64,000 nt of DNA from Toxonevra muliebris (GCA_963691655.1 OY829327.1:81852019-81916018); one strand, 5' to 3'; positions 23,501 through 38,500 are shown, numbered from the stretch's first letter. Notes: generated by a model from the letters alone, not told the origin. Made by a program: numbers and translations.

Positions 23501-26500
23501 TCTTCTGCATTCTGAACATTCTCTCATATAATATAAAAAATATGAAAATTCAGAGAAAAAATTTTGGTCACTAGTGTAAAAAAATCATCAATGTGGAAGT
23601 CAACGATGGAAATTTGATAACTTGAATCCAGAAGCTGGGTAAAAACATAGCATTAGGATGAACAGATTTTACTTTTTTTCTGGGAGGGGAAAATACCCCA
23701 AAATAATAGTTTCAGTGGCCCGATTGAACTGCAACCTGCTTTAATTTTCAAACAGCTGGTAACCCTGCGTTTTTACCTCGCAGAACGACAGCTGGTTTTA
23801 TTGTTTAGGAACGTGCAGAAGAACTGGCTTGTTAATAGTGTCAAAAACTGTTATCTTTGATGAAGTTAAAGCGTAATAATGTAGTAGCGCTATATTTGGT
23901 GGGAAAGGCACAAGTGGCTATTGTTAGAGACCTCCAACATCTCAATGCTAATAAATCTTTCGTGTGTCGAACTACAACACGTTGCAGCGATACTGGCAGG
24001 GTTGTAAAACTTTATGGCGGTGGTCGGGAAAAAACTGTATCGGCGCCAGAAGTGTGGGCGGAAAGTGGAAGCCTGAATTGAAAAAAATCCGCAACGGGGT
24101 GGCAGGAAAATGGCTGCTAACCTTGACATATTGGAAACAATCCTGCAACTAATAATAAAAAAATGAGCACAAAGTGAAGTCTTACGATTCCAAATAGGGC
24201 AAGATCTCACCGACAAAAAAAGTTTGAGAAAAATTTCGTATTGATCAATCCGTGAACAATCAAAATTATCGTGTCTACCTACCACAAAGGAGACAGGAAA
24301 ATTGGGTTATTCAGACCAACAGATGTCAAGCACCAACGTTTGTGGCTGTTTGGGCGCCCTTGACAACCGATGGCCCTCCGGCTCTCCGTTGGTGTCCAGA
24401 TGTCAACAAAATGATTTCTGAAACTAATATTAAGCACGGTTCTTAGCAGAAGCCATAAGCTCGGTGGGGAGGCTAAGTTCAACACTAAGAAATACCAGAG
24501 TGTTGAAACACTAAAGAGAGCCCTCCTTTGTAAATAGAGAAAGATTCCGCAGGCTCACATGCATGTGGCATACGACTTATTACTTATTTTTCGAACGACT
24601 CAGAACTATCGTTCTCGCCAGAGGCTGCCAAATTGAAAATGTTGAATACATTAGAAAAATATAATTAATAAAATTCATTTTCAAACAAAAAAAATACAGC
24701 GTTTTGGAAATTTGCAGTTGTCTGAATTGCAACTTTTTTCGGTATTGTGAAATATCATGATTTTGCTGAGATGACACTGGTTGCTGCTAAGCAGTGGCGT
24801 TCTCAAATGGGTAAAATCGGTTAAGTGAGCGTGGTACCTTATATATAAGGGAAATTTTCAAAGTGTGTCTTGGAAGGAAGGTTAGGTTAGGTTTGGAAGG
24901 CGTGCGCGAATGTATATACATAGATATATATACATGTATGTATATATATGTATAAACCCGCACTTCCACTCGGAGACTTAATTGTCCATTGTGATTGCCC
25001 TCATTTAATTGTCCGGATGAGGCACGTCTCTAACCACGGTTTCCGTCAGCTGTCCAGGTAATCATTTGAATCATTTGGTTCTCCGGATGAAGGTAAGAAG
25101 ATCCGATAGTTCCACTTTCGTTATCTCATTGGAGTCTGCTCATCTCCAGCCTTGGACATTGACATAGAAAGTGAAGAATCGATTCTGTCTCTTCTTCATC
25201 ATGACAACTTTTGCACAGTCCGCTCGTTGGAATGAGCCACCGTTGAAGCATTGGTGCAATAGCACAAAGTCCAGTTATGACTCCTGTGAGCAGACGTACT
25301 GCAGATTTGTTGTGCCCTAAGAGGACATTTGTCCTCTTTCTATCTAACCTTGGCCACAAGGCCCATGAAACTATACAGTCATCTAGGTTAGTCCAAGCGT
25401 CATTTGACACCGCTATGGTGTACTCGTCTATTTTCCTAAATAGTTCACACATCGGAGATTGTATAGAAGTATCCGCCTCGTTAATGTCCATTTCAGAGCC
25501 CCTTCTGGCCATTTCATCTGCTATTTCGTTCCCTTCAATACTGCTATGTCCAGGAACCCAGCAGAGAGTGACTTTGTGGTGCTCAATGGCCATCAGTGAA
25601 GCACGACATTTCTTTACAATCTCCGATTTAACTATTTTGGATTCTATTGCCTTCATTGCAGCCTGACTGTCAGTAAAGATAGTGATATTCGAAATCGGAA
25701 TCGTACTGTCTTGTAGAAGTCGAGCTGCTTTCTCAATAGCAAAAATCTCTGACTGTAAAACGCTGCAGCTGTCAGGAAGACGATACGACCGCCTTAGCTG
25801 CAGGTCTTCGGAGTAGAGACCAGCTCCAGTTCCATTCTCCATCTTTGAGCCATCGGTAAAGATGGTAATACCAGCATTACCTGTTACCGAACCCGACTCC
25901 CAGTTTTCCCTGGTTGGATAAAGAGTTGGAATTCTAGTAATAAAGTCTAAATTTTAAGTCATATAATCCGTGGCTACATCTAAGTCAGCTTTGATTCCAT
26001 TTTGACCCCTCCGCTTGATCTCACTCAAAATTGTAGAGTGTCCATAGTTTGCTGATCTCCACACGTTGGATTCTCTTAGTGTAAGAGATCCTTTTGCGGC
26101 ACAGCCTTGAACAAACACCCGTAACGGTAAGAGATGAAATATCATATTCTGACCTTCCTGAGGTGCACTACTTACAGTCCCTGAGATCCCCAGGCTTGAA
26201 AGTCTCTTTATTTTTCCCATGCGAGCTTGGTTGCTCTTCTTACCTAACGCCTGCCACCAGACGAGAGACCCATAGGTGATGATGGGTCGAATGATTGTGA
26301 TGTACATTCCTTGAATAACGTACGGCGACAATGCCCATATTTTCCCAAAGGTCCTTTTACAGGTATAGTGTCTTGGAAGGAAACTCTAAAGCAAATTACT
26401 TAAAATCGATATACTTCATTAAAATATCCTCTGGAATAATTGTTATGTTATCGAACAATAGCCACGCCTACCACCCATAAGGGACATTTTCAACAAAAAT

Positions 26501-29500
26501 GGGAATTATGGTACTAACGAGAAAAGTTTGGCATAGAGTTATGAAATTAAAAAATATTTAATGTAATACAAATATAATTAAAATCGTATAACGACCACGC
26601 CCACCTACCATTAAATGCAAATGGGTGTTTAGAATATATAAAGCTTGGCCGTGACCGAACTTAACATTCTTTTGCCGAACAACGAAAATTTGGCAAGATT
26701 TTATATAGAACTTGAAAGCTGGATTTTTCGGTTTGTGGATTTGAGATAATTGAAAAATAAAATGTTCGTTGGGCTTATCTCATCAGTTAATGAAAGGCAC
26801 GCAAATGCTGCTAAGATTCAATTAGAAGAAGATTGCACTATTTTAATACCGCATAGCTTTGTATTAACATGTATTGTTTTATTACTACCTGAATGAACTA
26901 AATTCAATTTATGTACATAAATTATTGAGGATAAATATAAATTCCCGTGTTAAAATACTTGATATCTTTGCAAGACTATCAACCTAACTAGTAACAAAAT
27001 AAAGTCAGCTTGGCAGCGTATCCCACAGAAAAACTTGATACTTTAATGCAGATATTTTTACGCTATTTTGATTTCCTCTATCGCCTCCTTTCGTATTGAC
27101 TGTCGGAAAAAACACCCAGCAAATTATATTTCCCACATTTCCACGGTTTGCAAAATTATGTATCTACATTTTTTTTCCTATTGTCTACATAAAAATGTAA
27201 TCTATTAAAAAGCTTGCGACCTGTGCACAACACTGTTGACAAACTACAAACGGCGTCAGTGAATTCCTTTCTTTCTTTTTTTGTTGTTATTATTTGTATA
27301 CAATTTTTTATAATGGCGCACAATTTTTTCAAGCATTTTATTTATTTTTTTCTTCTCTTTTTTAGTATGCACAACAATTTTAATTGTTCTTTATTGTCAG
27401 TTTGAAGGAGAGCATGAATGTGTGTGCATTATTGTTGCAAATATAATATTCACACACAACCACAGAGTGAGTGAATGAGAGACAGAGAGAGAGGGAGACA
27501 CAGATACTCGCCACACTTACGAGCACTTACTTATGCAAATGAATTGAGTTGTGCATCAATAGCTTTCCATGTAATTGAACACTTTTAATTATCCTTAAAG
27601 GTATATTAACTTAATTATTGTGGTACAAATTGTTTAATTGAAAATACATACACAAATATGTGCATATGTATGTGAAAGCATATGGATTTTTATTAATGTT
27701 GCAATATTGTTCAATATTGTTCAAAAGAACAAATAATACATAAGTAACTATATATATTATTTAACTTTTTAAATCTATGTGTAATGTGTAAGGGTTTGCC
27801 GCAATTGATCATTGAATGAATGAATAAATGATTCAATGCAGACCTTTGAATGTAAAACTTGTAATAATTCAGTATGGCGAATTGATAAAATTTTACGCAA
27901 ATTAATGGTAATTTATTGCCGGTTTGCAATATGGTTTTAAATTGAATATTTTTGAAATTTTTCAATTAAAAAAAAAAAAAAAAAAATTGTAACTTCTTAC
28001 CTTAACTCGGAGCGTAACCATTAGCGTAAAGTTCAATGCACTACGCCAACTATGAATATATCCCATATTTGCAGGGGTTGAAGATGATGTTAGTGCAGCA
28101 AAAATATTTCCATTTGAACTACTAGCAGCAGTTGCTGTTGAAGTCATATCAGCTGCTGCGTAATCAACTGTCAATGATGGTGTTGTTGTTGTTGCTGCTG
28201 CTGTTGCAATGATATCATTTGATGATGTTGCTACTCCATTTGTTTCTTCAGGTGTTGGTAGCTTTTTGTAAAATTTTAATAAGTCACTTATGTCATCTGT
28301 ATGGAAAAATGGGAAAAGTAGAAAGAAAAAAAAATAAAGCATTAGAAGAAAAGAGAAAAATGAATGAAGAAATGCAAAATCCAAAGATATAAGAATTGAA
28401 ATATAGACATCGATTTGTTTGGGGGAGTGAATTTTGCATTATATCTGAATGAAAGGGTTTGAATTGCAAGTGTTTCACACTAACAGGAGCTGAAAAACTG
28501 TCAGTAGCAAATGTTATGGAAGGGGAAGGGAATCGCTTTTCGGTTGTTAGATATGAAGCATATTAATTTCCGTTGTATTGAAGACAGTTGTCTGTTGGTA
28601 TGTATAGCAAATGTAAAAAAGGGGAGCAAGAAAAATCTTAAATATCAAATAGTGCCATTCATATGTATACATCATTTTGACAAGCATACATTTTACATAT
28701 ATGCATACATACAAATCCAAAATTTAATACATTTTAGCATTCTGATTAGACATTAATATTCATAACTTTAAAAAATAGAGGATGATGTATTTCGGTATAA
28801 TTTCATATAAAAGGAGATTATTTTGCCTTATCTGTAGACTGGAAGATTTCGAATTATGTGTACAGTTTTGTACTGTAATAAAGTATGTTTTTGTTTAGTA
28901 TGTCGTAGTTTCATCATGGGTTAATAAACATTTAAAACCTATCGTGATAGATATATTCTTTAAGTATGGACCAAAAATTACCTACATCAACAATCAACTG
29001 AGGATGTGGAATCAAAATGGCGGGCCAGCGTTAATTGTTTTCGTGGCTTGAACCAGTACGCTCACCAATCCAACCAAATCACACGATCTTGGTGACCGTC
29101 TGACATTTCGCGAAATAATTTTTTCGCCGAACGTTTTCTTCCGGAGATTGGTTGCGTCGCTATATGGAATGTATTTGTATTTACTGTAAAGCGTTGACCG
29201 GCCTCCCTCATTTTTAAAGCAGTACGGCCCGATGAATCCTTTAGCCCATAGAGTGGAATAAACAATAAATTTCTCTGGTTGTAATGACGTCTGTAGGGTG
29301 TTCTATGGAGAAAATTTTGCACAAAGTCAATCAAAAATGAACCTCATCTTAGAATGGGATGAAAATTGGCCAAAAGATGAAGGCCAGCTGATTTTCGGGC
29401 CATTCAGCACACGAACGTTTCAGTTCTTGCACGAATTGAGTTTTGTAACGATTGGCAAAAAAAAAGCTATTTTTGATCCCAAGAATGGCAAATGGAGCTA

Positions 29501-32500
29501 AAGCCTACAAAAAAGTGAGCACAAGCTCTTCAGGAACAAACTGCAATTGCAAAAAAGTCAAGCTTAACTTGTTTGGATCTAATAAAAATTCGCTAAACGA
29601 AGTTATTATTGGGGGCGGTATTTAGATAAAATGTTTGAAATTTCCAAGGGAGCAATCGGCCCGCCTTTCTTCCCATCTCCCCACGCGTACTCCATGGATC
29701 CCAGAAAAATTTAACCTTCCCTTTCTCAAATTTTAATACTCTCTCATATTGAGCTAAAATTATCCAGGGCATTGGCAGTTTTTTGTCACTGTAAGACTAT
29801 TTTTGGCAAAACATCACCTGATGGCTCTATAAGGCTATGATTAAACACATCATCTAATATATATCCATAGTCTGGTGAGCAAACTTAATGTTGGCAGCGT
29901 TAGGAAAACTCTTGCCAAACTTCAAAGGGCTGTGGCCATTTGCTGTACGGGAGCTTTTCCTACAACACCTGGCCCATCCTTGGATGCATTGCTCAACTTA
30001 CCACCCTTTGATATTTTTGCTAAAGGAGAGGCTGTCAAAGCCATCTTTTGGCTTAAACGCAACGGGTATTGGTATGAGACTTGCTGGGATATTGGTAACA
30101 TTGTTGAAGGTACTGGGGGGGTTTCTTTGTAGTTCGATTCGAAAGAAAATTTACTCGAATTCGAACGATTGGTACTCTAGAAAATATTTTCGAATAATAT
30201 TTGTTCGATGTTCAGATTAAATTTTGTGCCTTTCAGAATCGAATTTGGCATTCGAATAGAACTGTTTGGACCTAACTATTCTATCAATGCCTTTCGATAC
30301 AATGCGAACAATTTCAGTTTTAAAAAGAGCTGTAAAATACAAATTCCAGACAATCAAACCTGGCCCTTGCCAGGATCTGAGCCTGGGGTTGATTGTAAGC
30401 GCATTTTCACTGATCGATCAAAATACGGTTTGGTTTCTGGGGTCTTCATTGAAAATGATCTCTTGGATTGCATGCTTCTGTTTATCAATCAGAAATTTTT
30501 GCACTCATCAACGCAATGGTCCATGCCAGTAATAACTGTTAGAGAGAAAGGGGAATTTATCTTCTAACTACATCTATACTGGTTCTGCATTGTAAATTCA
30601 GGCTTGATTCTGTTGGAAAGCCTGCTGTTAATATCAGTTCCTCGACACTCAGAAATCTCAGGAAATGAATTTGCAGACCTCCTGTCCTGAAAGGGTCCGG
30701 AAACTAGTTTCTTGAGCACCGTACTCTCATTGTTGTCTACAGCCATCAAGATCACTACTAATGAGCTTGTCGATTTAATCCACAATCTTAAAGGAAATGA
30801 ACTGAAGGGCTGTAGGCAGACAACGATCATGTCACCTGTCATCTCGAAGCGTCTAACAGGTTTTCTGTAGGACCAGAGATAGCATATTTGGCACTGGAGT
30901 ATTGAGAGATGAACACCTGAGCTCGTCGATACCGCGGTCTGGTAAATTTAAATTATAGCAAAAAGGAACACTGGATACAGGATTTGCTTTCAGAATTTAG
31001 AAATTGCCCAAATCATCTTTTCGGATCGAAAATATCTACATTGGCCTTTACTTTTTCCCTACAAAAACCACAGCCTTCACCAGAGAGTTCCATAGGCGAG
31101 GCTTCTGATACCGAATCGGCGGATATCATTGAGTTTTCAAGTTCAAACAGAGTCGGTTGAAAGCTTTCCAGTACTAATATCTGAGCCTCTTCATGGTAAA
31201 AGTTGTATCACAAAGAAAGTGCTATGCACAGCTGAACCAGCAAAGAAGTCGAGGAAAAATCTTTGGCACAATAATAGTTCACATAAAAATCGATCAGGGA
31301 AAGCCAATGAAAAATAGTGCCTCAAGATTTATATGAGAACAGCAATGTGCCAACTGGAGCTCTGAAGTTCGTTCAGTCACTACTAATCAAAGCACTAATA
31401 TATATCTTAGGCAGGCCTTAGGCCTTAATCACTGAATTAAAGATAAATAATACACCCAGTCTACATAATGTCATTCATTGAATTTTATTACTTGAAACAC
31501 TATTATGTACTTACCACTACACTCGAATATATTGCAATTCCGCTGTTCGATATTGTATCCTTCACAGAACATTGTCGAATAATGTTTTCTCGATTTTCGC
31601 CGTTTGTGTTGTCGATGCATTTTGACAGATTTTTCATTCGTATTTTGATGACGTTCATTTTTACTATCCATTTCAACATTATCGGCATTGAAGTTTCGCT
31701 GCTCAAATATGCGCATTACTTCGTTTGTGCTAGTGCTGCCATCATTGTTAACACGATAGGAAGTAGAAGCATCAGCATCAGCTTCTACAGTATCACCAAC
31801 AGCAGCAACACCAACATCATCAGCATGATTATTATTCCCACTAACAGGTGACCATTGATGTGGTGGTTCTTGCTGCTGTTCCTGCTTCAATGCATTAGCA
31901 TCTACTGTTAATAATTCGCTCATCATATTCGATTTATGTAGCATATTTGTGCTGAATGCCTCTGCATCACTGTCACTTCTATCGTTTCTCTTGTCACTGA
32001 CTCTGTCAGCAACGTTGGTGGTGGTGGTTGTAGTTGAAATGATGGTTCCCATACCACCACCAGCATTAATTGTCTTATCATACCAATGCTGTTGCTTTAG
32101 TTCCTCGGTAATTTCTGATTTTTCTTTATTAACATCCTCGTCAACGTCATGATCATCATCTTCATCCTCATCAACATTATGAACGATATCAACATTATCA
32201 ACATCATCGTTGACCGCATTCAAATTCAGATTCATATTTAAATTCACCATTGGATTGTCGAGCAAGCAACGTCGGAAACGTTGTTGCACACCTTTGCCGC
32301 ATGTTACGCTACAGAGCGTAAAATCACTCCAATTATCCCAACCTGTGGTGAAGGTGACGGTGATGGTGACGGTGGGGTGGTTGTCATCAACATCATTATT
32401 GTTGTTATTGTGTTATTGTTGCACATGTTACAATATCACAAACGAGTAGGCAGGCAGTCACACCATGAATTTGTAAATTTAGCATATAAGTAATGATGGA

Positions 32501-35500
32501 AACAGTTGGCAGCAACGTCATCATTAACATCAACCAACAACAGCGTCATCGTCATCGTCATCATCATAAACATCATTGAATGGTTGGTGTGTGTTGCGGT
32601 TGTAAAATATGAAATAAAAGCGAAAATTTGTTTACATTTATATATAATAATATAAACCGCTGATGTAATAAATAAATATTAGTATGCAATAGGAAAAGGA
32701 ACTTAAATTAGGTACATTTGTAATAAAATAATATTAAGCTCTAAAAATATATACTAGTTACATCTTTACCCCAAATTTTTTAAGATTCTAAGCCGATTTG
32801 ATTCTTATTTACATTTGATTTGAGGAAAGCTTAGCCATTGAGTTGATTTGAGTTGTATCCAAAAGAAGTTTTTAAACGTTGCAGTGAGCATCGTTGAAGA
32901 ACCTTGCGTATTATAACTAATACACCAAGCCCAGTGTAAAACTCTGACCAAAATTTAAACCAAAACTCAGACCGAAATTCAAACCAAAACTTTGGTTATA
33001 AGTCAGATGTAAACTAGATCAAATTTAGACCAAAATTTAAACTAAAGCTAGGACCAACACTCAGACCAAAATTCTATATAAAAACCAGACCTAAAACCTT
33101 ACCATAAAAACAAATCACAACCCTAAAATTTCAGATTTTGTATTATAATTCTTAAAATAAGGTCCAAAGAGTAGCTGCAAGAAGCTCGCCATAAGCTGGG
33201 CAAGAGATGATGATTCATGGTTTACCTCTCGATATGTACATAAAGCAAGTAGTTGCCAAAGGAGCTTTCAGACTGACTGAGGGATTCCATCTTTCTTAAG
33301 CAAAACTATTATAAACATGAGGCAATCCTGAAAACATTTAAAGATATGGAAGGAATATACAGGTGCTTCCAAACAGCATTCCTAACAATTGAAAAAGCTG
33401 CAAAAGCATGACTGGATTTTAAACCCAGGATATTTTTATTTTCATCAACAGCCAGGTAGCTATGAAATGAACTCAATCACGTATAATCAAATCAAGCCGG
33501 CTATGTAAAAAGTATCAACTGGTTTCACTTTGGTCTCATATAAATGTAGATTTTTGGTAGTGTACCAAAAAAATGGACTGAAAATTGTCTACGAGTGGTA
33601 ATGATCAATCAGATCAAACACCTTTCTAAACTTTACCTAACATAAGATCAAAAAATCTAATAATCATTCACATTTTTGGGTGGGGCTGTTGACCTCCTCT
33701 AGATCCAGCATTGCACATTATAAATGGTTTCTGGAAAATGCTACTATCAAGCACATTATAGTTGCTTATGCAAAGGAAATAAAGAGTGGAGTGAGAGACG
33801 GCAAAAGAGGGGAGAAAGAAGAGAAATAGAGAGGATATAAAAATGGGGGAGTGAAAAATGAGAGAATTAAGAGAGGGAGTTAGGGAGGGAGAGTAAATTA
33901 TGGGGGAAGAAGGATGGAGTATGGGCTGGAGTAGTTTGCGGTAGTAGAAGAATGGATGATAGAATATATCAGATAGGGCGAAGGTGTAAGGGAGAGAAAG
34001 ATTTAAGAAAGGGAATGTGAAAAAGTAAAAGATAGATAGACACTGTGAGAGGCGAAAGATATCAGTGAGAGAGGGTGGTTAGAGAGAGCGATAAGAAGTG
34101 GAAAAGAGTGGAGAAAATATAGGGAAAATATATATATATAGGAAGATTGAAGACAGAGATAGAGAGAGGAATATAGAGAGCGAAAAAAAAAATAAAAAAG
34201 AGGTGTGGTGAGAGAAAAAAGTAGACAGAGAGAATGGATGAAAAGAGACGAAAAAAACGGTACCAGCTTTATCATCTTTTATACACTCAAGAGTTTACAT
34301 ATTACGTAGCGCGTGAGGGTGGTCCTACGATTTATTACGAAGTGTTACATGGGGCAGGGAGGGGTTATCAGCTGCGTTACGTAACGTCGATTTTTTGCGA
34401 TCAAATACAAATGAGTTCAAAACTACGATGGCAGCTGGATTTTTTTTATAGTGAAATAAATAAAGTGAAATAAATAGAAGTGACGCCCTCTTTTCTGTTC
34501 ACTGACGTCTGCAAAATTTGAAAATTATTCTCTGACTTCTCCCAAAACATTTGATATTTCAGAAGTAAGTATAAAAAAATATTAACCCATTGGTACCAGC
34601 ACAATATATAAATAGAAAATTTTGAAAAGCCAGACAAATTTTTAGACATTGATAAACGATATCTTCGAAGGCGTTTGTAACAACCATGTGCATAATGTGA
34701 ACCAAAGATTTAACCCAAAACTTAAAGTTTTATTGTTATGTATGCCATTCAAGTAAGAAATCTACCTCTAAATAAAATTCTTTTGAAATCGGTAAAACTA
34801 TTTAGAATATAAAGCGGACATTTTTGAAGAAGATAATTGTAAAAGTATTATATTTTGCTTATTTAAATAAACACTCAACATAATGTTTTGAGAGCTTTTA
34901 TTTCAGAAAAAAAACAACAAACGAAAGTTTTATTGTTTTTGATACTTTTATTTCATTTATTTATTTGGGTACAGCCGACGAAAATGGGTTAAGAGAGTTT
35001 TCTCTCATAAACAAAATTATTTGTCGAAATCTGTTGAGCGAATACATGTCATAATTGTCAAATCTCAGAAGACCTGAGAATATTTCAGATTACTTTCTGC
35101 TATCTGGCATACTGTATACTGTGGATTTTTTTTATGGATTTTCTCCCGCTGAATTCGAAAATCAAGGTTAAAATTTGTTTGTAGGTCAGTTTTTGAGATA
35201 CTGCAATTTTTTTCATTTTCTAACTCTTTTACACTTTGAAAATCATAACTTGAGCTAGTAAAAGTCCGGTCATTCTTGATGCCAAATAAAAGGTACTGAG
35301 ATGATAAATAAATTTATCTAATCGGGTCTTTAATTGGTTGGTCGATTCAAGAGATATCGATGAAAATGGCATTCGTTACTCTCGTGAGCAGCCATAACAT
35401 TGCTCCACCCTAAAACCCTCTCAACGGTCACTTACGTCACCGAAGACGCCTTCTTTGATTTTTACTGTAGAAAGCTACGAGAAAAGGGGTTTCGAATAGG

Positions 35501-38500
35501 AGAATACTTGGCCTTCCTTGTTTAAGGCCTTCACAAAATTTTGAATGATGCCGAGTTTAATGTGCAACGTTGAAAGAATTATATTTTCTTTCCTGGCAAG
35601 AGGGCACATGTTTATAGTTGCCTTTGCCCACTGTGGGGTTCTCCTTTTCTGGGTAGTTTCTTCTTCTATAATAATGATCACTCCATTTATTCAGTTGCCA
35701 GGTCGAGATCACTCATTGGTTTTATTTTATGCATAAAAGTTTTAGCTTTACGTACATGAAGACAAACCAGATATTTTTCATCGGTTTCTTTTTTCATGCC
35801 CACAGAATCAGCTGTAAAATGAATTTTGTTAAAAATCTGCATTATTTCAATCGATATCTTGAATCGCTTAGCCAATTAAAGATATGTTTGTTTGTCATCT
35901 AAAAACGTTTCATTTCAAAAATGGATATTTCTAGCTCTAGAGAAGTCAAAATCTGTAAAAAAAAAAAGATCGCGTTACGTAATATGTGAATGGCCCCTTA
36001 ATGAATGAACGTTTTTCTTTTTAGAATGACAAAGTCCAATCGACTGATAGTTTCATTTCAATACCACACAGTGGAAATTTCTTAGATTTTAAAGTAAAAA
36101 AGTAATACAATAATACGTAATTTTCAATCCATATTTTTCGATTCCAAATGACTTTCAAAGAACGGTTTCAGACAACTTTCAACTTCGATAAGAATGGTTT
36201 CTTATTACCATTAAAATTCCTCGACAAACTTCTTAAAGTTTTATTAACCTTTCATAACAATTTCAATTCCTTCAAATCATTTGAAAATCCATTGATCGCG
36301 AGTTATTAAACCCAAAAATCTTAAACATTCCAACAGTGTACCGGCGTTTTGTAAATTAACCCAGATATGCCCAAAAATTTGGATCAGCCTCCATCCTTTT
36401 GCGTAAGCCTAAGAGTTTATTTGACAGTAGCTTCAAGGATATCTGAACTCATATATGCATTAGGGTGCAGTGAAATAATTTAATTTTCTCAGGACTATTG
36501 GAAAAATTTAGCATCTGATGTCAGTAGTGAGTGGCCAGTTTTTAAGATTGAGATTATCGAATTGAATTGACTAGGTGGGAAAAACTTTATTTGGTAAAGA
36601 GGAGTTTCGCTGGAAACTGATAATGTTTTGCAAGGTTAAGTCTTTGTTATTGGTTGCCATTCTCCATTATCACTTTGAGTAGGTTAATAAGATTGGGAAA
36701 CCACTCCAAATTTAATTGTGGCATTGCGCACTTAGCTGCGAAACAAAATTAACTTTACTTATAAGGCAAAAAGTCGATCATAATGTGGGTCAAAAGTCTG
36801 TGCACTAAGGTTAATGTTAGTTGCCTTTTATGTTTTAAATATCTGATAATATTGTTCTCATTGAAAAGCATTCTCTGAATATATCCCAAAAATACTGGTG
36901 AAGTTCCATGAATCCATTGAATTAATGTATGAAAGACTGCCAAAAATAAAATGTGAGCTTACTACAAATTATGATCCCATGACAATCTGACAAATTTCAG
37001 CTATAAATTTATTTGCCTTTAGCAAATTTCTATAGAAGCATTGTGCAAGAAGTTTTTTCTTTTTTTTTCTAAAGTGCATAACTTTAATTTCTGCACAAAA
37101 TTCTGTTATCATTTTATTGACGTCTTCATTCATCAACGTTGGCTTTCATAAATAAACTTCATTTCTTTGGAGCAGTTTCTTTTTTTTTGGCAGAGGATAA
37201 TAAAAATAAAATTGTGTTGTCATAAATTCGCACACTCATGATTATCCTAATTTGTAGTAAAATTCCTTTTTGTAAATACTTCGTGCACACATACACATAC
37301 AAACATAGTTGGAAAAAGCCACAGCAATAGTGATAAAATCACACAGACACAATACTCACATATATACACGTATACAAAGATGCACATACAAAAGCCACAG
37401 AATGTTGTCGCACTCATGTTGTTGTTCCTTTTTTTTTTACTATTTGTTTGTTGTTATAGTTGTATTTTTAACGCCATGCAAAGTTAAAACCGCTGTCAAA
37501 TACATTTCAAAACAGTTTTCGCATATATAGAACACACACACACGTAACGATGAAAAGCAAAGTCAGCTTTTATGCGTGTATGTGTGTGTGCACAGTGGCG
37601 GATTTAGGATTTGACTATGGGGGGAAAAGGAGGCACTACCTTTGTTAAATTGTGGGGAATTATTCAAAATTGATTATATTTTGGAAAATGAACATTCTAC
37701 AGAAAAATATAAAAGGTTTTCAACCTACCGAGTCGATTAGAAAGGAAAAGATTTTTTCTGCAATATCCGGCTTTATGGGTATGATAGCTGATGTCCTAAG
37801 TAATATTTACAAAGTGACTGAAGCAATGATAAAACAAATCAGAAGTTAGTTAAATTTGTTGCGATGATAAAGGGAAAAAAATACAGCAGATTACATAAAT
37901 TATTTATGTGATAGCCCAGAAGAGACAAGAGATAAGATCAAACCAGATCAAAAACTAGAACAAAAACAAACTAAAAGCCTGCCCAAAAAATAAAACAAAG
38001 GTCAGACTAAAACTCAGGTTAAAAATCATACTAAAGTTTAGACAAAAAATTAGATTAAAAAAAGAGCAAACCAAAACCGGAAATCAGACCAAGCCTCATT
38101 GTTAAAACAGATCACAAATCAGACTGCAAACTTTTCAATGCTTAAACCAGAAATAGATCATAATTCACATCAAATCTTAAGCCAAAATTAGGAAACAAAA
38201 CTTTGACCAAACATCGGGCAAAAAATAGACTAAAATTAGGAAATAAAACTTTGACCAAATATCGGACAAAAAATAGACCAAAATATAATGCCAAATTTAC
38301 TCCAATAGCCGATACAAAATTAGATCAAACTTCAGACCAAAATTCAGCACAAAAATCAATATAAAAATCAAACCAAAAATTTAGTAATATATTCAGACCA
38401 AGAGTAAATCAAAAGTCAGAGCAAAAATCAGACTAAAAATTAAGATTAAAGCAGGCCAAAAATCAGACCAATAGTCAAATCAAATTTGAAGCGACACAGG

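Larger units (their letters stand above)
17831..25108. repeat. Second copy of the 7.3-kb duplicated block
   Basis: The copy starts 'tcatgttctt' immediately after the gap, matching 10359, and the match ends at 'agatccgata' (25108), the last bases before the gap in copy 1. It is 7,278 bp, 6 bp longer than copy 1 because of indels in the microsatellite. It repeats the LINE RNase H tail (17831-18272), the exon 6 and exon 5 duplicates, the 81-bp tandem pair, the two mariner-family relics and the LINE 3' tail. Confidence 0.95.

Noticed and set aside
10359..25108. A genuine recent segmental duplication
   Set aside because: Identity outside the microsatellite, breakpoints exactly at contig ends and a fixed 200-N gap are better explained by an assembly overlap. 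Long reads would decide.
29062..29334. A 90-codon minus-strand gene
   Set aside because: I could not match it to any family, it has no splice or promoter context, and it neighbours a decayed LINE.
31468..31851. Plus-strand open frame opposite exon 3
   Set aside because: It overlaps a strongly supported TSP1 exon and shows no family pattern of its own.
37596..37640. A complete CAGTGGCGGA-type hAT element
   Set aside because: One end is visible but no inverted partner is found in the following kilobase.
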